Shown piece by piece: positions 30,923 to 38,021 of a stretch of DNA of 54,698 nt (positions within the stretch are counted from its first letter, which is position 1; each line of letters opens with the position of its first letter). Where the stretch lies: contig USQO01000005.1 in assembly GCA_900556845.1 (NCBI GenBank), forward strand, positions 1 through 54,698. Direction: 5' to 3'. Below the pieces are notes generated by a model that was not told where the DNA came from, searched no databases, and saw only the letters and a program-made list of their open reading frames with translations. This stretch comes from an uncultured Bacteroides sp. GTDB lineage: Bacteria > Bacteroidota > Bacteroidia > Bacteroidales > Bacteroidaceae. Both the position numbers and the translations under genes were made by a program.

Positions 30923-31996
30923 TTAATTGATATTATTTAGAATTACAGGCATACCGGTGCGTAACTGTAAAGTTCCGGAAGTTAAAATTGTGTCGCCGGC
31001 TGTTAGTCCTCTTACAACTTGCACCTCAGCTTCGGTACGAATGCCGATTTCTACTTCTACAGGGTATGCTTTTCCTGAGCGGTAAACAAATACTTTGTTT
31101 TTACCCATTTCCGGAACGATGGATTCGGATGGAATAGCAATGGCATCGGTAATTTCTTTCTGTTTGAGCTGAATGTCTGCATATCTTCCCGGAAGCAGTT
31201 CTCCGTTGGCATTAGGGTAGAGTGCACGTACATTCAAGGTATGCGTTTCTTCGTCTATTCGGGATTCGGTAGCATATACCTGTGCACGGAATTCATTGAG
31301 CTTGCCTTCCAGTTTAAAGGTCAGATTGGTTCCTTTTTTTATCTGGCTGGCATAACGTTCGGGTACTGCAAATTCCACCTTTAAGGGAGTAACCCGTGTG
31401 AGTTTGGCTACGATGGTAGTAGGGGAGGCATAGGCTCCGGTACTGACCTGGCGCAGACCTATAATTCCGTCGAAGGGAGCGCGCAGCTCTGTCATGGCAA
31501 TGTTTGCCTTGACATTTTCGATATCTGCACTTAGCGTGGCCAGTTCAGTTTTTACCTGTTCGTAAGCCTCTTTACTTACCGCATCTCTTTGGAGCAAGGC
31601 ATTCTGTCGGAATACGCGGTCTTCGGCCAAAGGCATCTGTGCTTCCAGACGTTTTAGCTGTGCCTGCAGTTGGCTGTCGTTTACTTTGGCCAGCAGCTCT
31701 CCTTTACTGACATAAGTACCTTCTTTAAAAAATATGTCGATGATTTTGCCGGATGTTTCGAAAGAAAGATTGACCTCTTCATCGGGAATTAATTTTCCAC
31801 TGACTAGAATTTCGTCGGTTAATAAATGGGGACGCAAAATTTGGGCATTGACGTTCAATGCCTTTGAACTTTTTGTGACAGGAATTTCACTTTGTTTTAA
31901 TTCTTGGTTTTCTCGAGGGGTAAAAGTATAAATGCCTACTCCTGTAAGTGTTGCTGTAATGACAACTATAATCCCCCATTTGGTGTACTTTTTCAT
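30923..31996 (-). CDS. RND periplasmic adaptor subunit (MFP, system 1)
   Basis: A 357-residue membrane-fusion protein anchored by one N-terminal helix (about 7-27). It shows a split biotinyl-lipoyl domain (SFETSGKIIDIFFKEGTYVSKG and LRAPFDGIIGLRQVSTGA), a helical hairpin and a beta-barrel domain. It is the first gene of the pump operon. A strong intrinsic terminator ends only 15 bases before its ATG, leaving no room for a normal promoter in between; this suggests attenuation or read-through from the M28/rsgA side. Confidence 0.93.
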   Translation of the reverse strand: MKKYTKWGIIVVITATLTGVGIYTFTPRENQELKQSEIPVTKSSKALNVNAQILRPHLLTDEILVSGKLIPDEEVNLSFETSGKIIDIFFKEGTYVSKGELLAKVNDSQLQAQLKRLEAQMPLAEDRVFRQNALLQRDAVSKEAYEQVKTELATLSADIENVKANIAMTELRAPFDGIIGLRQVSTGAYASPTTIVAKLTRVTPLKVEFAVPERYASQIKKGTNLTFKLEGKLNEFRAQVYATESRIDEETHTLNVRALYPNANGELLPGRYADIQLKQKEITDAIAIPSESIVPEMGKNKVFVYRSGKAYPVEVEIGIRTEAEVQVVRGLTAGDTILTSGTLQLRTGMPVILNNIN

Positions 31997-32010
31997 GAGG
32001 TTGTGTTTTT

Positions 32011-32056
32011 CAAAAAAAATATAGAATCTGTTCTTTTTCTGACAGATTCTATATTT
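32011..32056 (-). terminator. intrinsic terminator between M28 peptidase and RND system 1 (possible attenuator)
   Basis: A perfect 15-bp stem (32017-32031 with 32042-32056), 10-base loop, then TTTTTG on the minus strand. It lies 36 bases after the peptidase stop and 15 bases before the adaptor start. Confidence 0.88.
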
Positions 32057-32091
32057 ATAGGTTTAAAGTCTATTCAGTAATTTAGGAAAAA

Positions 32092-33108
32092 TTAAAAATT
32101 CAGGTTAGCCATTTTCCACATACCTAAGAATGATGCTTTGGTAATTTCTACCAGTTTTTCCCAGTTGATTTTCGCAGATTCATCACTTGGAAGGTGATAA
32201 TCTGGGTGTCCGTTGGTATGATACCACATAATAGGAATGTTGTGTTTGGCAAACGGACCATTGTCACTTCCTCCTACCGGATTGTCCCATGGGCGATAGT
32301 CTGGTTTTAATTGCAGATTGTACTTTTCAACATCATTTTTAAGCCACTCGCCAAAGCTGGTAGTTCTTTCGGTGTAGAAATAAGTAACAGTTTGCGGATT
32401 TTTTTCATCGTTGTTGCGGCCAATCATGTCGAAGTTAAGATAGCCTTTTACCTTATTCAGGTCGGCGTATGTCTGTGTAAAATACTTGGAACCCAGCAGA
32501 CCTTTTTCTTCACCATCCCAAAATGCGAAGATAACGGTACGTTCCGGCTGCTGTCCGGTAGCCAGGAAAGCGCGTGCAATCTGAAGCACAGCCGATACAC
32601 CGGATGCATTGTCGTCGGCTCCGTTGTAAATCTTGTCACCATCCAGCATCGGGTCCAGTCCCAAGTGGTCGTAGTGTGCACCGATGATAACAATTTCGTC
32701 TTTGTTCTTACCTTCAATTTTGGCAAGTACATTGCGCATGTTGTATTTCTGATGCCAGAATTCCTTGAATTTTGCGATAGAATCGGGATGTACTTCCAGA
32801 CGTCCCGGACGCTGACGTTCTTTGCGGTAAGCTTCGAATGGCTGGAAATAATCATCAAACAGCGGTTCGAGTCCCATTTGTTTCAGTACTGCAGCGATAT
32901 AGTTACCTGCTATACGTCCGCTTTTCCAGCCTGCTTCACGGCCTTCCAGTTCATCGGCAGCCAGGAATTCTACGTGTGCCTTAGCCGAGATCATATTGAT
33001 AGAAGCCAGTCCTTTTTCTTCTGCACTGACTTTTTTGGCATGAGTTTCTGCCAGCAAATTGCCGGTGCAAGCCACCAGCATACAGAATGCGATAAAATAT
33101 TTTTTCAT
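32092..33108 (-). CDS. M28 family zinc aminopeptidase, exported
   Basis: A 338-residue peptidase with an N-terminal export signal; LVAC at 12-15 could be a lipobox, so it may be a lipoprotein. The di-zinc ligands of family M28 are all visible: His and Asp in GAHYDHLG and NGADDNASG, the catalytic Glu-Glu in WDGEEKGLLGS, Asp in NFDMIGRN, and the last His in DYHLPSD. It likely trims peptides in the periplasm or at the surface. It starts 25 bases after rsgA. Confidence 0.92.
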   Translation of the reverse strand: MKKYFIAFCMLVACTGNLLAETHAKKVSAEEKGLASINMISAKAHVEFLAADELEGREAGWKSGRIAGNYIAAVLKQMGLEPLFDDYFQPFEAYRKERQRPGRLEVHPDSIAKFKEFWHQKYNMRNVLAKIEGKNKDEIVIIGAHYDHLGLDPMLDGDKIYNGADDNASGVSAVLQIARAFLATGQQPERTVIFAFWDGEEKGLLGSKYFTQTYADLNKVKGYLNFDMIGRNNDEKNPQTVTYFYTERTTSFGEWLKNDVEKYNLQLKPDYRPWDNPVGGSDNGPFAKHNIPIMWYHTNGHPDYHLPSDESAKINWEKLVEITKASFLGMWKMANLNF

Positions 33109-33133
33109 GGTCTATAATTATAAAGTTTACTAT

Positions 33134-34069
33134 TTAAAATGCAGAGCGGTATTTCCCTTCGTCTTTATCTTCCAGAATATTGAGGTAAGAGGTATAGCGC
33201 GACTCGCTGATGAGGTGCTTTTCTACAGCATCTCTTACTGCACATCCCGGTTCGTGGCGGTGTGTACAGTTTCCATATTTGCACTGCGCCGAGAACTCGA
33301 ATATCTCCTTGAAGTAATGTCCCACTTCTTCGTCCTCCATATCAAACGTACCGAAACCTTTGATACCCGGAGTGTCTATCAGATAACCGTTTTCGGCTAC
33401 AGGGAACATTTCGGAAAACGTGGTGGTGTGCATACCTTTATTATGATATTCCGATATATCACCGGTCTTCACATGCAAGTCGGGCAATATTGCATTGATA
33501 AGTGTAGATTTTCCTACACCGGAGTGTCCGGAAAACAATGTGATTTTTCCGGTAAGGGCTTCCTTAATCTGGTCAATACCTTCCTGCTGTAAGGCAGATA
33601 CTTTCAGACATGGATATCCGATGTGTGTATAAAGATGGATGAGGCCTTCCAGATACCGTTGCTCGTCTTCGTTGTAGCGGTCTGTTTTATTGAAAACCAG
33701 TGTTACTGGTACGCGGTAAGCCTCTGCCGAAGCCAGGAATCTGTCGATAAAAGTCGTACTGGTTTCGGGGTAGTTTACGGTTACGATGAGCATGCACTGG
33801 TCTACGTTGGCAGCTATGATATGCGATTGCTTGGAGAGGTTTGAAGCCCTGCGGATGATGTAGTTCTTGCGGTCTTCTATCTCACTGATGAATGCAGTAC
33901 CTTCTGCATTCTCCAAAATAGTGACCCTGTCGCCTACGGCAATGGGGTTGGTACTGCGGATTCCCTTCAGACGGAAATTTCCTTTAATCTTGCATTCAAT
34001 CTGTTTTCCGCTGTCTGTTTTTACAACATACCAGCTTCCGGTGTTCTTTATTACTAAGCCTTTATCCAT
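33134..34069 (-). CDS. rsgA: ribosome small-subunit-dependent GTPase A
   Basis: Circularly permuted GTPase that checks 30S maturation. The 311 residues have an N-terminal OB fold (about 1-75), permuted G motifs in the order NKTD (G4), GHSGVGKST (G1) and DTPG (G3), and a C-terminal zinc knuckle CKYGNCTHRHEPGC. Length is standard. The M28 gene follows closely. The gap to frr upstream holds a large inverted repeat. Confidence 0.96.
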   Translation of the reverse strand: MDKGLVIKNTGSWYVVKTDSGKQIECKIKGNFRLKGIRSTNPIAVGDRVTILENAEGTAFISEIEDRKNYIIRRASNLSKQSHIIAANVDQCMLIVTVNYPETSTTFIDRFLASAEAYRVPVTLVFNKTDRYNEDEQRYLEGLIHLYTHIGYPCLKVSALQQEGIDQIKEALTGKITLFSGHSGVGKSTLINAILPDLHVKTGDISEYHNKGMHTTTFSEMFPVAENGYLIDTPGIKGFGTFDMEDEEVGHYFKEIFEFSAQCKYGNCTHRHEPGCAVRDAVEKHLISESRYTSYLNILEDKDEGKYRSAF

Positions 34070-34087
34070 TTATGAAGTGTCATTTCC

Positions 34088-34150
34088 GGAAATACCCGGT
34101 TTCCTGCTGCGTAAAACTTATTTTACTTTCACAGAGAACCGGGTATTTCC
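34088..34150. repeat. 14-bp inverted repeat with nested hairpin between frr and rsgA
   Basis: GGAAATACCCGGTT (34088-34101) and AACCGGGTATTTCC (34137-34150) are perfect complements around a 35-base loop that itself holds GTAAAA/TTTTAC. No T tract follows. It fills the frr-rsgA gap and ends 18 bases before the rsgA start. It could be an frr 3' structure, an rsgA leader, or a dispersed repeat. Confidence 0.7.
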
Positions 34151-34169
34151 CGAAAGCATGTTATTATGA

Positions 34170-34730
34170 TTAAACAGTCATGATTTCTTTATCTTTTGCA
34201 GCATACATGTCATCAATCTGCTTGATGAACTTGTCGTGAACTTTCTGCAGTTTGGCTTCTGCATTTTTCTGTTCATCTTCAGGCATGCCGTCTTTTACTG
34301 CTTTTTTCAGGGCATCAATGGCATCACGGCGTGCGTTACGGATGCTCACTTTGGCAGTTTCTACTTCGCCTTTGCACTGTTTAGACAACTGTTTACGGCG
34401 CTCTTCTGTCAATGGAGGAATACCCAGACGGATAATCTCACCGTTGTTTTCCGGCATGATACCCAATTCAGAATCGATGATAGCCTTTTCAATCACGCGG
34501 AACATACTTTTGTCCCAAGGCTTGATTGCGATGCTGCGTGCATCAGGAGTACTTACTGCTGCAACATTGTTGATGGGCACCATGCTTCCGTAAGAGTCAA
34601 CACGAATACCATCCAGCAGGCGTACATCTGCTTTTCCGGCACGGATGTGTGCCAATGCATCGTCAAGGTACATAACCGCCATGTCCATTTTCTCTTCAGC
34701 TTCGCTGAGAATAGTCTTTGAATCTGCCAT
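34170..34730 (-). CDS. frr: ribosome recycling factor
   Basis: Releases post-termination 70S ribosomes together with EF-G. The 186 residues match the three-helix-bundle family: start ADSKTILSEAEEKMD, the HIRAGKADVRLLDGI segment, the GSMVPINNVAAVSTPDARS domain and the C-terminal helix. Normal length. A -7 box (TATTTTTG, 34792-34799) precedes it; pyrH lies upstream on the same strand but behind its own terminator and an opposing gene. Confidence 0.97.
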   Translation of the reverse strand: MADSKTILSEAEEKMDMAVMYLDDALAHIRAGKADVRLLDGIRVDSYGSMVPINNVAAVSTPDARSIAIKPWDKSMFRVIEKAIIDSELGIMPENNGEIIRLGIPPLTEERRKQLSKQCKGEVETAKVSIRNARRDAIDALKKAVKDGMPEDEQKNAEAKLQKVHDKFIKQIDDMYAAKDKEIMTV

Positions 34731-34791
34731 ATATTTTGGTCGTTTTTAATGTTTATAATTTATCTATTTATGATTTAGGTAATTATGTGAA

Positions 34792-34799
34792 CAAAAATA
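34792..34799 (-). promoter_or_regulatory. -7 box TATTTTTG for frr
   Basis: TATTTTTG on the minus strand, 62 bases before the frr ATG; ATTG about 20 bases upstream is a loose -33. It lies close to the opposing promoter at 34849. Confidence 0.5.
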
Positions 34800-34848
34800 A
34801 GCTATTTTTTAATTATCTGCAATAGTTGATGATATAATTCCATTTTCT

Positions 34849-34856
34849 TACTTTTG
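34849..34856 (+). promoter_or_regulatory. -7 box TACTTTTG for the histidine phosphatase
   Basis: TACTTTTG, 24 bases before the ATG at 34880, with GTTG (34825-34828) about 20 bases upstream as a near -33. Confidence 0.6.
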
Positions 34857-34879
34857 CGGGTATATTTTATGGAATAGAA

Positions 34880-35398
34880 ATGATTGAACTTTATTTGGCC
34901 AGACACGGGCAGACGGTAGAAAATGTAGCCCGTATTTTTCAGGGACATTTGCCGGGACAGTTGACAGAAGAAGGACGCTGTCAGGCTGAGGCGCTGCGCG
35001 AGAAACTTCGTCAGCTGGAGTTTGATGTGATTGTCAGCAGTGATTTACAGCGTTGTATAGATACAGTACAGATAGCTGCCGGCGACAGGAATCTGCCGTG
35101 GGTGAAGACGGAACTGTTGCGGGAAGTGGGCTGGGGAGAATGGACCGGACTACCCATCAGCAGTGTGGATACAAGCAACCTGCCACCTCATGCCGAAACC
35201 AAGGAAATGCTCTATGCCAGAGCCGGTAAGTTTGTGGATTTTCTGAAAGCGAATTTTGACGGGAAACGGGTGTTTGCAGTTGGGCACGGACTAATAAACC
35301 GTTCGGTGGAAGCTTGGCTCACAGGGATTCCGGTAACGGATTTGTATCAGATTCCCAAGATGGAAAATGCCGGTTTGCGTCGTTTTATACTCAAATAA
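34880..35398 (+). CDS. histidine phosphatase family protein (phosphoglycerate mutase-like)
   Basis: A 172-residue small branch-1 histidine phosphatase. It has ARHGQT with the catalytic His near the N terminus, GRCQAEALRE, and the second His in VFAVGHG. Short members of this size include alpha-ribazole phosphatases and general sugar-phosphate phosphatases; the substrate is not determinable. It stands alone between frr and pyrH, transcribed opposite to both. Confidence 0.88.
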   Translation: MIELYLARHGQTVENVARIFQGHLPGQLTEEGRCQAEALREKLRQLEFDVIVSSDLQRCIDTVQIAAGDRNLPWVKTELLREVGWGEWTGLPISSVDTSNLPPHAETKEMLYARAGKFVDFLKANFDGKRVFAVGHGLINRSVEAWLTGIPVTDLYQIPKMENAGLRRFILK

Positions 35399-35429
35399 AA
35401 AACCGCTCCGGAGTTAGGTTCCAGAGCGG
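35396..35429 (-). terminator. intrinsic terminator for pyrH
   Basis: CCGCTCCGGA (35403-35412) pairs with TCCAGAGCGG (35420-35429) with one mismatch; on the minus strand a T7 run follows. It overlaps the end of the opposing phosphatase gene and may serve it too. Confidence 0.8.
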
Positions 35430-35471
35430 CTATGGTGGTGTTTATGAAAATACACGTTTGACGAGGCGGAA

Positions 35472-36182
35472 TTAGTTGTGTACCAGTGTACCGATGTTTT
35501 CGCCTGCCATCACTTTTTTCAGGTTACCCACAGTATCCATGTCGAATACGATGATAGGCAAGTTGTTTTCCTTGCACATGCAGGTAGCTGTGAGGTCCAT
35601 CACCTTCAGACCTCTTGCCAGAACTTCGTCGTAAGTAATGTCGTCGAATTTGGTTGCAGTAGGGTCTTTTTCCGGGTCAGCAGTGTAGATACCGTCTACG
35701 CGTGTACCTTTCAGCATGACGTCAGCTTCAATTTCGATACCTCTCAGAGAAGAACCGGTATCGGTTGTGAAGAACGGATTTCCTGTTCCGGCCGACATGA
35801 TGACAACTTCGCCGTTTTCCATCGCTTCGATAGCTTTCCATTTGGTATAGAATTCACCGATCGGCTCCATGCGGATGGCAGTCAGTACGCGAGCCTTTAC
35901 TCCGGCAGCAACCAGTGCCGAGCTCAGTCCCAGGCTGTTGATAACGGTAGCCAGCATACCCATCTGGTCGCCCTTTACGCGGTCGAATCCTTTTCCTGCG
36001 CCGCTCAATCCGCGGAAGATATTACCGCCACCGATGACGATACCTATCTGTACGCCCATTTCGTGGATTTCTTTTATCTGCTGTGCGTATTCGCCAAGAC
36101 GTTTTTCGTCGATACCGTATTTCTTTTCACCCATTAAGCTTTCACCGCTTAATTTCAATAGAATTCTTTTAAATTTTGCCAT
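35472..36182 (-). CDS. pyrH: UMP kinase
   Basis: Bacterial hexameric UMP kinase (amino acid kinase fold) that makes UDP. The 236 residues show KLSGESLMG at the N terminus, IGGGNIFRG, the UMP/ATP-binding AGTGNPFFTTDT and the C-terminal VGTLV-like ending. Normal length. TAAGTTTG at 36209-36216 is a likely -7 box. Confidence 0.97.
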   Translation of the reverse strand: MAKFKRILLKLSGESLMGEKKYGIDEKRLGEYAQQIKEIHEMGVQIGIVIGGGNIFRGLSGAGKGFDRVKGDQMGMLATVINSLGLSSALVAAGVKARVLTAIRMEPIGEFYTKWKAIEAMENGEVVIMSAGTGNPFFTTDTGSSLRGIEIEADVMLKGTRVDGIYTADPEKDPTATKFDDITYDEVLARGLKVMDLTATCMCKENNLPIIVFDMDTVGNLKKVMAGENIGTLVHN

Positions 36183-36208
36183 AGCGTTTTCTTTATTGTT
36201 GTATAGGG

Positions 36209-36216
36209 CAAACTTA
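36209..36216 (-). promoter_or_regulatory. -7 box TAAGTTTG for pyrH
   Basis: TAAGTTTG on the minus strand, 27 bases before the pyrH ATG. The surrounding GTAAGTTTGC recurs exactly at 36288-36297 on the same strand. Confidence 0.55.
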
Positions 36217-36447
36217 CTAATTTTAGCTGGAATATACTAATAAAAGCATTTCTTTTGACGCTAGATGCCGGTTGTATCTCAAATGAAGCAAACTTACATC
36301 ATTGCAATGATGGACTTTGGGTACTTAAATGATGCGGGTTTGTCATTTAAATGAGGAGGTGAATTGAGAGGGATAGTTGTGGTGGCACAGATTATTAACT
36401 CACTGACGGACTTTTCTTCGCCCGTTCTGTTTGCAAACATACAGAGT
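36217..36447. other. AT-rich spacer with short palindromes between pyrH and the Abi gene
   Basis: No gene is recognised. It holds a second TAAGTTTG (36289-36296, minus), a perfect 16-bp palindrome CATCATTGCAATGATG (36297-36312) and an 8-bp stem TTAAATGA/TCATTTAA (36325-36332, 36343-36350). The last may end the Abi transcript, although no T tract follows. Confidence 0.5.
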
Positions 36448-37347
36448 TTAATTTTTCCACAAAGGTTCTTCCAGCCAATTTTTGGGGAAGCCCATTGCCT
36501 GTATGTCAATCATGGGAAAATCTGCCAGCAACTGTTTCAGATGACCTTTCATATCATTATGTGGTGATACTATATCAATGAACCATTTGATGATGCAAAT
36601 GTTGTAAAAAACACGATTGGAAGATATATCGGAAGATACCCAGTGTCCTTTCAATTTTTTTGCAATCATCGGCCTGATAGGATTTTCTTTATTCCATACT
36701 CGCGCATGATGACAACATGAGTTTCTTGTAAGTGTAATGATTGTCATCCATGAGGTAAATACGGGCGCGGATAATGAAAAGTGTGCTGCGACTTTCTTTC
36801 TTAATGTATTATCAGCCAGATTTTCGTAGATTCTTGTTACAACTCCGAGAGGAAGTATCTCCACCAATATCCAAGCAGGTGGATAGGCATTGCTATACTT
36901 TTGTTTGAAATGCAGAATAAATTCTTCTTTAGAGTTTTTCAGTTCCTTGTCAACTAATACCATAGTCTTATTGAATTTTTCTGCATTTGCGAACATGGAA
37001 GCATCTGTCATCCAAAAGATATTACCAGTCTCTTCTGCCACGATGTTTGCCAATGAGCTGCGCAGGGATATTTCAACCTTTTCTATTTCATTAAAGAGGA
37101 ACAGCCTGAGCTTCTTATCAAAGCGATATATGTTAAGTGCATCTTGAAAAGTGCTTCCAGTTTTAAAATGATGTTCTTCTTTTGGAATTTGTAAGAAAGG
37201 ATATAGATAGGCACTAAGACGATAATAGCCTATATTACGGATATAATGTTCTGTTCGTTGAGGGTCTGTGATACCTAATCCTCTATCTTTAAGTAAAACT
37301 ACTATGTCTGTAGGAGATTTATAGGTCTTGTTAAAATCTGAACTCAT
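36448..37347 (-). CDS. Abi family protein (Abi_2, AbiD/AbiF-like, HEPN motif)
   Basis: A 299-residue protein of the Abi_2 family, known from lactococcal abortive-infection genes AbiD/AbiF and linked to phage defence. The family pattern is clear: DPQRTEHYIRNIGYYRLSAYLYPF near 28-51, RFDKKLRLFLFNEIEKVEIS at 75-94 and RNSCCHHARVWN at 208-219. Arg208-x4-His213 fits the RNase-type HEPN motif, suggesting ribonuclease activity. It stands alone with its own -7 box, and no obvious antitoxin is adjacent. It lies between core genes and next to an IS30 remnant and tRNA-Lys, fitting horizontal acquisition. Confidence 0.88.
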   Translation of the reverse strand: MSSDFNKTYKSPTDIVVLLKDRGLGITDPQRTEHYIRNIGYYRLSAYLYPFLQIPKEEHHFKTGSTFQDALNIYRFDKKLRLFLFNEIEKVEISLRSSLANIVAEETGNIFWMTDASMFANAEKFNKTMVLVDKELKNSKEEFILHFKQKYSNAYPPAWILVEILPLGVVTRIYENLADNTLRKKVAAHFSLSAPVFTSWMTIITLTRNSCCHHARVWNKENPIRPMIAKKLKGHWVSSDISSNRVFYNICIIKWFIDIVSPHNDMKGHLKQLLADFPMIDIQAMGFPKNWLEEPLWKN

Positions 37348-37413
37348 AAAGGTATAAAAATAAAACGACCCCCGATTTGAGCATCTTGGAGAGGCTTGGG
37401 GGTTCTAGTGCTG

Positions 37414-37421
37414 CAAAGGTA
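37414..37421 (-). promoter_or_regulatory. -7 box TACCTTTG for the Abi gene
   Basis: TACCTTTG on the minus strand, 66 bases before the Abi ATG; GTTG 20 bases upstream is a near -33. A GC-rich hairpin (CCCCC/GGGGG, about 37366-37404) lies in the leader between promoter and start. Confidence 0.6.
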
Positions 37422-37494
37422 CAAAGTTTTTTATTATCCACCAACTGTTTTATTCACAATAAACATAAGGCAGAGTCAATCAGCAAGTGTAATC

Positions 37495-37731
37495 TTACGA
37501 AATAAATTTGAAGAACTCATCTGAGAGTACCCTGAAGTCTGTTCCTTTTGGTATGTATTGCCGGATAAGTTTGTTTTCGTTCCTAATGGCTCCTTTCTGC
37601 TATGAAGCATGCAAGTCTGCAAAATAAACGGTAGTATCGGGCGCTTTTACGATTTTCTTGTGGCGGGTAAACTTACTTCCATTGCCCGTTGTGATGGTTA
37701 GCACGTTTTTCCTAATAAGGTAAAAGCAGCC
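37495..37731 (-). pseudogene. IS30-family transposase remnant
   Basis: Translating the minus strand gives about 78 codons matching the C-terminal catalytic core of IS30-type transposases: a degraded T-x-N-G block (VLTITTGNGSKFTRHKK), TTVYFADLHAS, an in-frame TAG where the family has Trp (SSW), then RNENKLIRQYIPKGTDF with the catalytic Glu, ending at TAA (37495-37497). The Asp expected in the DNG motif reads Gly. The N-terminal two thirds and both inverted repeats are missing. Identification rests on motif order and is firm at family level. Confidence 0.82.
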
Positions 37732-37800
37732 TTGTAGCCATTTGGCCCCCAAAAACGGGTGAGCCTACATTTTGGAGGAGCATTGTAAAAAGAGTTAGAA

Positions 37801-37830
37801 AACAAAAAAGGCTTCCATTTGGAAGCCTTT
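37801..37830 (-). terminator. intrinsic terminator of tRNA-Lys
   Basis: A perfect 10-bp stem (37807-37816 with 37821-37830) and 4-base loop, followed by TTTTTTGTT on the minus strand, directly after the tRNA 3' end. Confidence 0.93.
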
Positions 37831-37834
37831 CTCT

Positions 37835-37910
37835 TGGTGATCCGCCTGGGGCTCGAACCCAGGACCCCAACATTAAAAGTGTTGTGCTCTACCTGCTGAG
37901 CTAGCGAATC
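37835..37910 (-). tRNA. tRNA-Lys (anticodon TTT)
   Basis: A complete cloverleaf of 76 bases with encoded CCA. The acceptor stem GATTCGC/GCGGATC has one G-T pair, the D arm is GCTC..GAGC, the anticodon stem CAACA/TGTTG encloses the loop CTTTTAA with anticodon TTT, and the T arm is CTGGG-TTCGAGC-CCCAG. It has a consensus promoter 38 bases upstream and a terminator 4 bases downstream, so it is a single-gene unit. Confidence 0.97.
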
Positions 37911-37980
37911 AAACCTTTAATCTTGCAGTCATTTCCTGATTGCGAGTGCAAAGGTAGTACTTTTTCTGAAACCTGCAAAA
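37879..37980. repeat. direct repeat, copy B (tRNA-Lys 5' part, leader and promoter)
   Basis: Matches 1-102 with four substitutions and no gaps. Both copies read on the minus strand, so they are direct repeats 37.9 kb apart. Confidence 0.9.
37949..37979 (-). promoter_or_regulatory. tRNA-Lys promoter (TTTG-N19-TACCTTTG)
   Basis: TTTG (37976-37979), exactly 19 bases, TACCTTTG (37949-37956) on the minus strand: a perfect match to the Bacteroidetes consensus. It is the best promoter in the window and conserved in copy A. Confidence 0.9.
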
Positions 37981-38021
37981 CTTTTCCCGCTTTTTTTGAA
38001 AAATATTTTCGAAAATGGCTT

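Noticed and set aside
32311..33117. 268-codon open frame opposite the M28 peptidase
   Set aside because: The M28 frame has all catalytic ligands; the antisense frame has low-complexity Phe/Cys/Ile composition typical of shadow frames.
35478..36137. Long open frame (219 codons) on the plus strand opposite pyrH
   Set aside because: It is antisense to a full-length, fully conserved pyrH, its composition is Cys/His/Phe-rich without any domain, and it has no promoter.
1..37910. The duplicated tRNA-Lys 5' part as att sites of an integrated island
   Set aside because: The interval contains essential core genes (frr, pyrH, rsgA) and the repeat extends into the promoter rather than the tRNA 3' end, unlike integrase attachment sites.
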